NCBI GenBank assembly: GCA_015055865.1
Contig: SVHK01000003.1
Coordinates: 1-64,000, forward strand
Source: Clostridiales bacterium
Lineage (GTDB): Bacteria > Bacillota > Clostridia > Christensenellales > Borkfalkiaceae
DNA: 64,000 nt
Direction: 5' to 3'
Below, piece after piece: positions 1 to 10,284 of the stretch; position 1 is the first letter of the stretch, and every line of letters starts with the position of its first letter. The translations under genes and the position numbers were made by a program. Under the pieces are notes generated by a model. It had not been told where the DNA came from and made no database searches. It saw only the letters and a program-made list of their open reading frames with translations.

Positions 1-1
1 C

Positions 2-142
2 GACGTTACGTTCACGTTTGCAACGGCTGATTGGGACGGAACGATGACCATTACCGTAAAGAATCCTACTTGGGGTGGCGGACAGCACGATGAATCCACG
101 GGTTATAATATTTGCATTACCAAGGTTGTGGGTTCTAATTAA
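2..142 (+). CDS. C-terminal end of an unidentified protein (partial, starts upstream of window)
   Basis: Open frame 2 from window start: DVTFTFATADWDGTMTITVKNPTWGGGQHDESTGYNICITKVVGSN*. Confidence 0.5.
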   Translation, partial: DVTFTFATADWDGTMTITVKNPTWGGGQHDESTGYNICITKVVGSN

Positions 143-195
143 TTATTAAGTTGCTGTAAAAATAAAATACAGGCTAATTTAGGACATTAGAAGTT

Positions 196-240
196 GCCCC
201 GTCCTTTAAACAGGGCGGGGCGAACTCTAAAATATTTTTA
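196..240 (+). terminator. Putative terminator hairpin after the partial upstream CDS
   Basis: GCCCCGTCC-tttaaaca-GGGCGGGGC (one G:U pair) followed by an A/T-rich tract. Confidence 0.45.
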
Positions 241-299
241 TTATAAACTTTGCTGTGTTAGGGACAAGTATTAAAAACTATTGAAGGTAGATAGACGAT

Positions 300-3200
300 A
301 TGATTTCAAATGAACAACAACTCTGTTCGAGAGTGAAACAAATAACTAAAAATATTTTTTCGCAAATTATTGTTAAAAATGAAAAAATAGACGGGTTTTT
401 ATATAAAGAATGTGAGTATGTAAAATTGCTTTGCAACGTGCCGAACTCTTTAGACGGTTTTTTGCCTTTTGAGGAAACTTCTTGTTGGGGCGGTAAGTGT
501 GACTCGCATTTCTGGTTTTATAATGAGATAGACGTTCCGAGCGTTTCTGAAAACGAGAAAGTTGAATTATTGCTTCAATTTTATCCAAAAATAGAAGTTG
601 CAACGCAATATATGGTTTATATCGACGGGAAATTTTTGCGCTGTATTGATAACGAACATCCAAGCGTAGAATTGCCCGAGGGGAAACATACTCTTTTCAT
701 TTATGCCTATACGGGTATGGATAATGCAAAGAAAATAAATTTTGAAGCGTCGCTTATCACCGTAAATGAAGAGGTGAAAAAATTATATTATCATTTATTT
801 ACGCCGCTTGGCGTTTTGGATGTTGCAGATAAACACGATAATAAATATTTTGAATTACTTGAAATTTTGAATAATACGCTGAATCTCGTTGAGCTTGACG
901 TCGATAGAGATACTTTTTACCGTTCGGTAAAAATAGCGAATACATATATTGAAGAAAAATTATACAATCAACCGATTTTGAGTTTGGCGGAAGAACCGTA
1001 CGTGAGCTGTGAAAGTCATACGCATATCGATATTGGGTGGCTTTGGACGGTCGATCAAACGGAGGAAAAGGCGGTGCGGTCTTTTTCTAACGTGTTGTAT
1101 AATATGGAAAAATACGAGGGATATTCCTTTATGTCCTCGCAACCCATTTTGTATTATTTTGTAAAAAAGCATATGCCCGAGCTTTATGAAAAAGTAAAAG
1201 AAAAGGTGAAAGAGGGGCGGTGGATTCCCGAGGGGGCGGCTTGGGTTGAAGCCGATTGTAATTTGACTTCGGGGGAGAGTCTTGTTCGTCAAATTTTATA
1301 CGGAAAGAGATTTTTCAAAGAAGAGTTTGGGGTGGACAATCGGATTTTTTGGTTGCCCGACGTTTTCGGCTATTCCTTTGCATTACCGCAAATTTTGAAA
1401 AAGTGCGGTGTTGATACTTTCGTGACGACGAAAATTTCTTGGAATGATACCAATACTATGCCGCACGACACGTTTACGTGGCGTGGCTTGGACGGTAGCG
1501 AAGTTTTGGCGTATTTCATCACAGGGCAAAATTATAAAGAAACCTATCCCGGTCCCGAACTTGATCCGCAAAGATTGACTACCTACGTAGGCAACGGAAC
1601 ACCGAGATATATAAAAGGAACGTACGAGCGTTATAGTAATAAAAATTTAAACAATAACGTGCTTTTCCTATACGGTTGGGGCGACGGAGGCGGTGGCTCT
1701 ACGGAAAGTGATTTTGAGGTTATTCAACGTCTTAAAAACGGTATGGGCGACGTATTACCTGCTCGTTTCGACGGAGTTACCGAGTATTTTAATCGTTTAC
1801 ATGAAAAGTGTAGAGGAAATAAAAATTTGCCCATTTGGGATAATGAATTGTATTTGGAATTTCATAGAGGTACGTATACGTCCGTGGCAAGAATTAAGAA
1901 AAATAATCGTCGGGCGGAATTTGCAATGCAGAATCTTGAAAATCTTTTTGCGTTCAACGCAGAGAGTGTTTTTGAGAATTATCCAAAAGAATTACTTGAT
2001 AATACTTGGCGTACGATTTTAACCAATCAATTCCACGATATTTTACCTGGTAGCGCGATTAAAGAGGTCTATGATAGAACGGATAGAGAATACGCCGAAA
2101 TTTTTGCTATGGTTGAAGAACAATCGAATACTCAAATACAACTGCTTAAAGAAAAATTGAGTGTGAAAGATGGGTATCTTGTGGTTAATACCAATTCATT
2201 CGGCGGAAATTATACGCTTGAGTCGGACGGCGTTTTTTATGATTTCGAAGAGGTGCCTGCGAAAGGTTATGCAACACTTTTCCCGAAAGCTTTCAACGGG
2301 AGTGTTTTCGTTTCAGAGCGTTTGATTGAAAACGATTATTTCGTCGTAGAATTTGACGAACAGTATGAAATTTCTCGTTTGTATGATAAAAAGAATAAGC
2401 GAGAAGTTTTACTAACGGGAAAAACGGCGAACGTTATTAGAATTTACGACGACTATCCTCCTGTTGTATACGACGCTTGGGATATTAGGGATTATTACGA
2501 CGAAAAATATGTTGACTTGCAAGAAGTTGTTTCCGTTACGCCTATTTTCCGTGGTGCAAAAAGCGGGTTGGAAATTATTAAAAAATATAGAAATTCTACC
2601 TTTGTTCAAACGATATATCTCTATGAAAATAATGATAGGATTGATTTTGATACAAAAGTCGATTGGCACGAAAAACACCGTTTTGTAAAAGCTTTATTCC
2701 CTATTGATGTCAATACAACCAAATCGACTTTTGATATTCAATTCGGGAACACGGAGCGTAACTCTATCAACGGAAATTCTTGGGATAGGGCAAAGTTCGA
2801 GGTTTGCGGTAATAAGTTCGGGGATTTATCCGAGGGTGATTATGGCGTTTCGCTTTTAAACGATTGTAAATATGGGTATTCGGTTGAGAACGGGGTGATA
2901 GGCTTGTCGCTTATTAAATGTTCGGATTATCCTAGCGTTGATGCGGATGAGGGTGAGCATACGTTTGTCTATTCGCTTTATCCGCATAAAGGGGATTGTC
3001 GCCATAGTGGCGTTTATAAGCAAGCGTTTGCACTTAATAATCCGCCGTTCGTTGTAAAGCTTTCCGATAGCGAGCCGATTGAAAAAATCAAGTATTCAAT
3101 GTTAAATTGCGATAAGGAGAACGTAATCATTGAAACCGTTAAGAAAGCGGAGGCCGAAAATGCAATTATCGTAAGATGTTACGAGATTATGAATCGTCGT

Positions 3201-3359
3201 GTCAATACGAATATTTTCGTTGGCTTTGATTTCAAAGAGGCATACGAATGCGATATGCTTGAGAATAACGAGAAAAAGTTGGGCAAAGGAACTAACGTTT
3301 TGGTATTGGAATTTAAACCGTTTGAGATAAAAACGTTGAAATTTGTTTTGGATAAATAA
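300..3359 (+). CDS. Alpha-mannosidase, GH38 family
   Basis: Motifs SHTHIDIGWLWT, WVEADCNLTSGESLVRQ, FWLPDVFGYS, NQFHDILPGS typical of GH38; no obvious signal peptide. Confidence 0.9.
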   Translation: MISNEQQLCSRVKQITKNIFSQIIVKNEKIDGFLYKECEYVKLLCNVPNSLDGFLPFEETSCWGGKCDSHFWFYNEIDVPSVSENEKVELLLQFYPKIEVATQYMVYIDGKFLRCIDNEHPSVELPEGKHTLFIYAYTGMDNAKKINFEASLITVNEEVKKLYYHLFTPLGVLDVADKHDNKYFELLEILNNTLNLVELDVDRDTFYRSVKIANTYIEEKLYNQPILSLAEEPYVSCESHTHIDIGWLWTVDQTEEKAVRSFSNVLYNMEKYEGYSFMSSQPILYYFVKKHMPELYEKVKEKVKEGRWIPEGAAWVEADCNLTSGESLVRQILYGKRFFKEEFGVDNRIFWLPDVFGYSFALPQILKKCGVDTFVTTKISWNDTNTMPHDTFTWRGLDGSEVLAYFITGQNYKETYPGPELDPQRLTTYVGNGTPRYIKGTYERYSNKNLNNNVLFLYGWGDGGGGSTESDFEVIQRLKNGMGDVLPARFDGVTEYFNRLHEKCRGNKNLPIWDNELYLEFHRGTYTSVARIKKNNRRAEFAMQNLENLFAFNAESVFENYPKELLDNTWRTILTNQFHDILPGSAIKEVYDRTDREYAEIFAMVEEQSNTQIQLLKEKLSVKDGYLVVNTNSFGGNYTLESDGVFYDFEEVPAKGYATLFPKAFNGSVFVSERLIENDYFVVEFDEQYEISRLYDKKNKREVLLTGKTANVIRIYDDYPPVVYDAWDIRDYYDEKYVDLQEVVSVTPIFRGAKSGLEIIKKYRNSTFVQTIYLYENNDRIDFDTKVDWHEKHRFVKALFPIDVNTTKSTFDIQFGNTERNSINGNSWDRAKFEVCGNKFGDLSEGDYGVSLLNDCKYGYSVENGVIGLSLIKCSDYPSVDADEGEHTFVYSLYPHKGDCRHSGVYKQAFALNNPPFVVKLSDSEPIEKIKYSMLNCDKENVIIETVKKAEAENAIIVRCYEIMNRRVNTNIFVGFDFKEAYECDMLENNEKKLGKGTNVLVLEFKPFEIKTLKFVLDK

Positions 3360-3373
3360 CGAGGTGATAACTT

Positions 3374-5104
3374 ATGAAAAAATATACATTCGGAACGCCC
3401 GAAGCGGTAAAACCGTCCAATTACTGTAAAAAATTTCAATACGTCGAAAGTGAAATAAAATATGACGTATCTAAAATTGTTTTTAAAAAGACAGCGCGTG
3501 GCTGCGTATTGGAATTTCCAATGACGGCAGACGAAAATATTTTTGGTTTAGGATTACAGCTTAACCAAATGAATTTTACCGGTAGACACGCTAAATTGAA
3601 AGTCAATTCTGATCCGGTGGCGGCAACAGGCGATTCGCACGCCCCCGTTCCTTTTTTCGTGAGTACGGCAGGTTATGGAATCTATTTTGATACGGCGAGA
3701 TACGTAGAGTTCGATTTTGGTAAAAAACGAAAAGGCGGTATAAAAGAGTTTTCGGAAAAAAATCCGACGGTTAAATTGTCAACGGAAGAGTTGTATACTG
3801 CGTCGAATACGGAAGATTCCTATATAACCGTGTGTATTCCCGTGTCGCAAGGAATCGATATTTACGTCTTTGAAGGCGAAACGATTACGGATATCGTCAG
3901 TCAATATAATATGCTTTCGGGGGGCGGTTGCAAAGTTCCTGATTGGGGATTGGGCTTATGGTATCGTTGTTGCGGTACGTATACGCAAGAACAGGTGCTC
4001 GCAACGGCAAAATACTTCCAAGACAAGGAAATTCCTTGCTCTGTAATTGGAATTGAACCCGGTTGGCAAACGAGGGCGTATTCTTGTACGTTTGAGTGGA
4101 ATAAGGAGCATTTCCCTAAACCCAAGGAAATGTTAGAAGTTCTTTATAAAGAAGGCTATCACGTGAATCTTTGGGAACACGCATATACGCATCCTGCCTC
4201 CAAGCTTTATAATTCTATCGAAGAATATTCGGGGAATTATTTGGTTTGGAGTGGATTAGTACCTGATTTCACTTTGGAAGAAGCGAGAGTATTATTTGCG
4301 AAACACCATAATGATAACGTGGATTTTGGATTGGTGGACGGATATAAATTAGACGAGTGCGATTCAAGTGATTTTAAGGAGGGTTGGTGTTTTCCCGATT
4401 GCTCAGAGTTTCCGTCGGGCTTAGACGGGGAACAGTATCATTGTTTATTCGGTACGCTATATATGCAAACTATGCTAAAATCCTTAAACGGTAAAGAAAC
4501 GTATTCGGAAGTACGAAGCGCGGGGGCATTGTGCGCAAGCTATCCGTTCGTATTGTATAGTGATTTATACGATCACGGCGATTTTATTCGTGGTATGGTG
4601 ACTTCTGGTTTTTCGGGACTATTATGGACTCCTGAAGTTCGCCACGCAGATACGAGAGAAGAATTTTTACGTAGATTACAATCGGTTGTATTTTCGGTGC
4701 AATGTTTGATTAACGGTTGGTATTGCGAAGAATTGCCTTGGATTTCTTTTGGTTGTGAAGAAGAATTGCGTCATTGGATTCAAGAACGAGAAAAATTAAA
4801 GCCGTTATTATTTGATGCGTTTGTGAAATATGAAAAGACTGGAATTCCGCCCATTCGAGCGTTAGTAAGCGATTACACGAAAGATCAAGAAACGTATTTT
4901 ATTGATGACGAATATATTTTTTGCGATAATTTGATTGTTGCTCCCATAAAGGCGGGCGAAAAAGGTCGAAAGGTTTATTTACCAAATGGTAAATGGAAAA
5001 ATTACTTTACTGGAGAAGAGCAAAAGTGCGGTTGGTTTGATGTGGAAACGGATAGTATTCCCGTATACCAAAAAATTGGAGGGGAACATAAAAGAATAAT
5101 TTAA
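3374..5104 (+). CDS. GH31 family glycoside hydrolase (alpha-glucosidase/alpha-xylosidase type)
   Basis: WGLGLWYRC..., PCSVIGIEPGWQ, DGYKLDECDSSDF nucleophile region, VAPI...R.VYLPNGKWKNYFTG C-terminal signature. Confidence 0.85.
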   Translation: MKKYTFGTPEAVKPSNYCKKFQYVESEIKYDVSKIVFKKTARGCVLEFPMTADENIFGLGLQLNQMNFTGRHAKLKVNSDPVAATGDSHAPVPFFVSTAGYGIYFDTARYVEFDFGKKRKGGIKEFSEKNPTVKLSTEELYTASNTEDSYITVCIPVSQGIDIYVFEGETITDIVSQYNMLSGGGCKVPDWGLGLWYRCCGTYTQEQVLATAKYFQDKEIPCSVIGIEPGWQTRAYSCTFEWNKEHFPKPKEMLEVLYKEGYHVNLWEHAYTHPASKLYNSIEEYSGNYLVWSGLVPDFTLEEARVLFAKHHNDNVDFGLVDGYKLDECDSSDFKEGWCFPDCSEFPSGLDGEQYHCLFGTLYMQTMLKSLNGKETYSEVRSAGALCASYPFVLYSDLYDHGDFIRGMVTSGFSGLLWTPEVRHADTREEFLRRLQSVVFSVQCLINGWYCEELPWISFGCEEELRHWIQEREKLKPLLFDAFVKYEKTGIPPIRALVSDYTKDQETYFIDDEYIFCDNLIVAPIKAGEKGRKVYLPNGKWKNYFTGEEQKCGWFDVETDSIPVYQKIGGEHKRII

Positions 5105-5109
5105 AAAAT

Positions 5110-6390
5110 TTGATTATTACAACGCAATTAAACGAGGATAGAATTCAAGAAGGAATAGAAAAGAACCGTAAAGGGAATTTTACTCTTCGATTTACAAAGT
5201 TAGATGCGGGAAAAAAAGTTTACATAAAATTAAAAAATCACAAATTTAAATTCGGTGCAAATTTATTTATGTTAGACGAATTTGCCGATGATAAAAGTAA
5301 AAATAAGATCTATAGAGAAAAATTCAAAGAAGTTTTCAATCTTGCGACTCTTCCTTTTTATTGGAATGCGAATGAACCCGAAGAAGGGAAAACCCGTTAT
5401 CATAAAGACGCAGAACCTTTTTACCGTCGTCCTCCGATTGATCTTTGTATGGAATATTGTGAGGAAAATGGAATTGAACCGAGAGCACACGGTTTGTGTT
5501 ATACGACGTTTTTTCCTAATTGGTTGAGTGGTAAAAGCTTTAATGAAGTTGAGCCATATTTAAGAAGAATGTGTGAAATATCTTCTCAGTACGCAGACAA
5601 GATTCCAACCATTGAAGTTACAAACGAAATGCTTTGGCATGATTCGCTTTGGTGGGGGAATTCTTTTGAGTTTTATTATGACGACGATTATATGGAACGT
5701 TGTTATAAATTGGCAGAAGAATATTTTCCGAATAATAAACTTGCGATTAATGAAGGAACTTTTGTTTGGAATGGAAATGCGACCAATCGGGAGGCGTACT
5801 ATTTGTATATAAAGGACACGTTGGCAAGGGGTTGTAAAATAGACGTTATTGGATTGCAATATCATATGATGCATAAAGAAGAAATTTATTATCAACATAC
5901 ACGTTGGTTTTACGATACTTCTTGTTTGTTTAAAATTCTTGACCGATATTCCGAGTTTGGGAAACCTCTTGAAATAACGGAAATAACTATTCCTGCTTAT
6001 AACGACAAAGAAGAAAACGAAGAAGCGCAAGCGGACGTTATAGAGAAATTGTACTCATTATGGTTTTCTCATCCTAGCGTAGAGAAAATAATTTATTGGA
6101 ATTTAGTTGACGGATATGCATTTGTAGACCCGAATGATACATCAGGTGGAGAAAATTATTATAAAGGTGGGCTGTTCCGTTATGATATGAGTGAAAAACC
6201 TGCGTTTAAGAGATTGAGGAAACTGATCAAAGAGGTTTGGACAACGGACGAAATATTGATGGTGGATAAAAACGGTGAAGTCAATTTCAGAGGATTTTAC
6301 GGCAATTACGAGATTGTTGTTGAGGATAAGGAAGGGCAAAGAACGGTTTGTATAAGTTGTGATGAAAATAATAAAGTAATTAACTTTTAA
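5110..6390 (+). CDS. GH10-like endo-beta-xylanase family protein, apparently cytosolic
   Basis: FKFGANLF, FYWNANEPEEGKT, IEVTNEMLW (acid/base region), LEITEITIPAY (nucleophile region); TTG start; no signal peptide. Confidence 0.7.
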   Translation: MIITTQLNEDRIQEGIEKNRKGNFTLRFTKLDAGKKVYIKLKNHKFKFGANLFMLDEFADDKSKNKIYREKFKEVFNLATLPFYWNANEPEEGKTRYHKDAEPFYRRPPIDLCMEYCEENGIEPRAHGLCYTTFFPNWLSGKSFNEVEPYLRRMCEISSQYADKIPTIEVTNEMLWHDSLWWGNSFEFYYDDDYMERCYKLAEEYFPNNKLAINEGTFVWNGNATNREAYYLYIKDTLARGCKIDVIGLQYHMMHKEEIYYQHTRWFYDTSCLFKILDRYSEFGKPLEITEITIPAYNDKEENEEAQADVIEKLYSLWFSHPSVEKIIYWNLVDGYAFVDPNDTSGGENYYKGGLFRYDMSEKPAFKRLRKLIKEVWTTDEILMVDKNGEVNFRGFYGNYEIVVEDKEGQRTVCISCDENNKVINF

Positions 6391-6431
6391 AAGATTTATC
6401 AATAACGAAATAAAAGAGAAGGAGCAATAAA

Positions 6432-7727
6432 ATGCAAAAAGTTAAAGTCGGAGTTATTGGCTTGGGTTGTAGAGGTGTGGACTTATTGCATGTGATCTTA
6501 GCGTGTGAAGAAGCGGACATTGTGGCTGTTTGCGATAAATATGAGGATAGAATAGAGAACGCAAAAGAAATTATACGAGAAGCAAGTGGAATTATTCCTA
6601 CGGGATATATTGATTATAAAAAGTTGATAGCGGATGAAATGGTTGAAGCTGTTATTATTATTTCCTCTTGGGATATGCATACACGTATGGCTGTCGAATC
6701 TATGAAAGCCGGAAAATATACGGCAGTGGAAGTTGCAGGAGCATATGATATAGAAGATTGTTGGCAACTTGTTCGTACCTATGAGGAAACGAATACGCCG
6801 ATTATGTTATTGGAAAATTGCTGTTTTGACCGTTTTGAATTACTTTCGACTGCATTGGTTCGAGCGGGAAAATTAGGGAAAGTGGTATATTGCCATGGTT
6901 CATATTCGCACGAACTGAGAGGGGAAATTTTGAGCGGAAATATAAATAGACATTACCGATTGAAAAACTATATGCTTCGAAATTGTGAGAATTATCCCAC
7001 GCACGAACTTGGACCTATCGCAAAATTATTGAATATTAATCGCGGGAATAAAATGCTGTCTTTAACATCGGTAGCATCTAAAAGCGGTTTAGGGTTGGAA
7101 GCGTGTGCGAAAAGTGAAGATAACCCTGATCAAACGTTAAAAGATGCGAAATTTACTCAAGGCGATATCGTCATAACTACAATAACTTGCGCAGGTGGCG
7201 AGGTTATTACTTTGCGATTAGACACAACGTTGCCTCGCCCTTATTCAAGAGAATTTACAGTTAGAGGAACAAAAGGGATGTGTTTACAAGACGGAAACAT
7301 GGTTTTATTGCAAAACAATGCGAATTTACATGAATATTATGAGCCCAATTTATGGATGAAAAAGTATTTAGATAATGCGGATAGCGAATATAGAGAATGG
7401 TTGCCCGAATGTTGGAGTAAAATTACAAAAGAAGAAAAAGAAATGGGGCATGGTGGAATTGATTATATTCAATTTAAGTCGTTTTTTAAGGCAATATTAA
7501 ATGGAGAAGAAATGCCTATAGACGTATACGATATGGCCGCTTGGATGTCGATAACACCATTGAGCGAACAATCTATTTTGCATGGAGGAATGCCACAAGC
7601 GATTCCCGATTTCACCCGTGGACAATGGATGTATCGCGAGGGAAAAGACGTCGTTAATTTACCTTTTGTAAAAGAGGATAAGCAAGAGAATAGAACGGAG
7701 CTGGGTAGTTCACGTAGATTAAAATAA
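6432..7727 (+). CDS. Gfo/Idh/MocA family oxidoreductase, GH109-like
   Basis: N-terminal Rossmann motif VGVIGLGCRGVDLL; NYPTHELGPIAKLLNINRGNK and PRPYSREFTVRGTKG resemble the NAD-dependent GH109 subfamily; RBS gaaggag. Confidence 0.75.
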   Translation: MQKVKVGVIGLGCRGVDLLHVILACEEADIVAVCDKYEDRIENAKEIIREASGIIPTGYIDYKKLIADEMVEAVIIISSWDMHTRMAVESMKAGKYTAVEVAGAYDIEDCWQLVRTYEETNTPIMLLENCCFDRFELLSTALVRAGKLGKVVYCHGSYSHELRGEILSGNINRHYRLKNYMLRNCENYPTHELGPIAKLLNINRGNKMLSLTSVASKSGLGLEACAKSEDNPDQTLKDAKFTQGDIVITTITCAGGEVITLRLDTTLPRPYSREFTVRGTKGMCLQDGNMVLLQNNANLHEYYEPNLWMKKYLDNADSEYREWLPECWSKITKEEKEMGHGGIDYIQFKSFFKAILNGEEMPIDVYDMAAWMSITPLSEQSILHGGMPQAIPDFTRGQWMYREGKDVVNLPFVKEDKQENRTELGSSRRLK

Positions 7728-7746
7728 AGTTAGAAGGCGAGTAATT

Positions 7747-10188
7747 ATGAGTACTAAAAAATTTTTATTATATGGCGTTGATGGAAATACTACAGTATTA
7801 TTGGATAAAGCTTTTCCGCAAAGATTAAAAAAATTACCAGAGATTTTCGTGCAACCTGTGATAAACGGACATGATTCCTATCAAATTATTTTACAAGCGA
7901 AAGAAGAAATTGATAATTATTTAGTAGAAATAAGAGATCTTGTGAATAAAAATGGAGAAGTTTTATCGAAAGAGTATATAAAAGTATATAATTGTAAATA
8001 TACGCTTGTAACGACAAATGTAGAGTATTTTTACGGGTTTGGAACGGGCTATTATCCGAATGCGATTTTGCCGATGGAAACCGCTGTGAAATTTAAAGAA
8101 AATAACGTAAAAAAGGGAAATAGCCAAAGTATTTATTTTTCTTTTTACGTGCCTGAAAATATTTCGAGTGGCTACTATCAAGGCAACTTTGTTTTAAAGA
8201 TTGACGGAGAAGAAGTATTAATACCTGTAATCGTAGATGTTCCGAATGTAATATTGCCGAAGGAAAATCATTTGCGGTCTTTGTTCTTAAGCGATTGGGA
8301 TTGGAAAAGCTCTTCAAGTAAATCAGATTTTTCAATTTATAATTCCTATACGGAAACGTTAACCGACTATAGACTTTCGCCTTACCATCTAATTCCATAT
8401 CCAGAGGAAAAAGATCTTGAATATTTATATGAGTTCCATGCGGAATTTGCTTACAATTATTGTTTAAATCCTGTGAATACTACTTTTGCCGTACCATATA
8501 GAAATTGGGAACGGGAAAGTTTAACGCCTGGGTCAAAGGGGTTGCAAAGCGATAAAGACCGTGGTTTAGAACGAGAAGTCTTTGAGAATTTTTTAGTTTC
8601 GTTAATCAATAAATCTTTACAAAAGAAATTTAATATTATGAAAAGAGCCGTCGCACATTTTGGACGTTTTATTGATGAACCCAATGGACAAAAAACGATG
8701 GATAGATTGATTTCGACTTACGAAATTTATCATGAGATTCTTAATAAACTTGCTGACGAAATAAAAGATAATGCGGAAAAATATCAAGAAAAATACAGCG
8801 TAGACGAAATATTTTTAACTGACCTTGAATCTTCCGTACGCAATATGCCGCATATCATCACGGCACATTATGACCAAAAATATGATGCTTATATAGATGA
8901 TTATTGTCCTTGTTTTTGGGAATATCAAAAGTTGGAAAGTTTCGAACTTTATAAAAAAGATAAAGAACTTTGGTGGTATGGTTGTAACGGTCCTACTTCG
9001 CCTTGCCCAACCTATCATCTTGATGATAGTTTGTTATCACCGAGAATTTTGTCTTGGTTGCAGTATAAATACGGATATGTAGGTAATTTGTTTTGGGCTG
9101 TAAACTATTATAAAAATAAACCAAAAGAAAAGAAAGATTTTTATGAACATTATGATACTATTCAAAGAGAGGGAAACGTTAACGGGGACGGTTTGCTTAT
9201 TTATCCTGGAGAAATTTATGATTTGAAAAAGAACGTACCGACATTGCGTATGGAAGCGATTCGAGCAGGAATGGAAGATTATGAGGTTTTGTATGCATTG
9301 GGAGAAAAATATCGCTTAATTAAAGAAAGAACGGGCTTAAATGTTGACATACAATCTATGATAGAGGCATACGTAAATTGTTTAACCTATGATATAAAAA
9401 TAATTGGGGATAATTATGCTTTTAATCAAATCAGAAAAATGTATTTGAACCTTTCCGAATTGAATACAGAAACAGGATTTTGTATTTACGGCATAAAAAT
9501 TGAAAACGGAAAAATTAGAGGTAGGATTCTTTTAGATTGCCAATATAAAATATTTATTAATAATCAAGTTTTATTACCGTTCGAGGTGAAAGACGGTTTG
9601 CATATGTATGAATTTTGTGTTGAGTCAAATGATGCATTTATTAAAATATCATCAATTGATTACGAAAAAGTTTTAAATATGTCGTTGCCAATCCAAATAG
9701 AAACGTATAATGCAGATAATTCTTTTGTCAAAATATCCAATGTTAACGTAGATGTTAAAACGATTTTATGTAAAAACGAAAATAACGAGAAAGCATTGCA
9801 ATTTATTATTCCTACGGAAAAAGCGCTTGTGCAAGTTGTAAAATTTGAAATGGAACAATTTAAAGACTTTGACGAGAAAATGGTTGCTATGGTTTTGAAC
9901 TTTGAAAATAAAAAACCGGGGCATAAGTTTGAGGGATTTGATATACAAGCGAAATTTGAGAAAGAAGATTATTTAAGAACGATGGTTTCTGAAGCTACAT
10001 ATCTTCCTCCCGATCAAAGTCATATGCCCATTTATTTGAGTAGAAATGATTGGAGTAAATCGGGACGACTTGAATATTTGATGATTTCTTTTGGCAAAGA
10101 TATTGAAGAATACGAAGAGTTAAGAAAAGAGATTCCAATTAAAGAATACGTGTATTTACAGTCTATAGAAATATTAAAGAACAATTGA
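7747..10188 (+). CDS. DUF4091 / GH123-like glycoside hydrolase domain protein
   Basis: FGRFIDEPN (DEP catalytic-pair-like motif), GDGLLIYPGEIYDLKKNVPTLRMEAIRAGMEDYEVLYAL typical of DUF4091/GH123. Confidence 0.75.
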   Translation: MSTKKFLLYGVDGNTTVLLDKAFPQRLKKLPEIFVQPVINGHDSYQIILQAKEEIDNYLVEIRDLVNKNGEVLSKEYIKVYNCKYTLVTTNVEYFYGFGTGYYPNAILPMETAVKFKENNVKKGNSQSIYFSFYVPENISSGYYQGNFVLKIDGEEVLIPVIVDVPNVILPKENHLRSLFLSDWDWKSSSSKSDFSIYNSYTETLTDYRLSPYHLIPYPEEKDLEYLYEFHAEFAYNYCLNPVNTTFAVPYRNWERESLTPGSKGLQSDKDRGLEREVFENFLVSLINKSLQKKFNIMKRAVAHFGRFIDEPNGQKTMDRLISTYEIYHEILNKLADEIKDNAEKYQEKYSVDEIFLTDLESSVRNMPHIITAHYDQKYDAYIDDYCPCFWEYQKLESFELYKKDKELWWYGCNGPTSPCPTYHLDDSLLSPRILSWLQYKYGYVGNLFWAVNYYKNKPKEKKDFYEHYDTIQREGNVNGDGLLIYPGEIYDLKKNVPTLRMEAIRAGMEDYEVLYALGEKYRLIKERTGLNVDIQSMIEAYVNCLTYDIKIIGDNYAFNQIRKMYLNLSELNTETGFCIYGIKIENGKIRGRILLDCQYKIFINNQVLLPFEVKDGLHMYEFCVESNDAFIKISSIDYEKVLNMSLPIQIETYNADNSFVKISNVNVDVKTILCKNENNEKALQFIIPTEKALVQVVKFEMEQFKDFDEKMVAMVLNFENKKPGHKFEGFDIQAKFEKEDYLRTMVSEATYLPPDQSHMPIYLSRNDWSKSGRLEYLMISFGKDIEEYEELRKEIPIKEYVYLQSIEILKNN

Positions 10189-10284
10189 TGAATTTAATCA
10201 ATTGGCAACGAAGGAAGGACGGTAAGATAACTTGATTGATAAAAAATTAATAAATGCTGCGATGAATGCTTTAGAATTGGAATT

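Noticed and set aside
5560-6030. 156-aa minus-strand ORF within the GH10-like gene
   Set aside because: Antisense shadow ORF with no recognisable domain or RBS.
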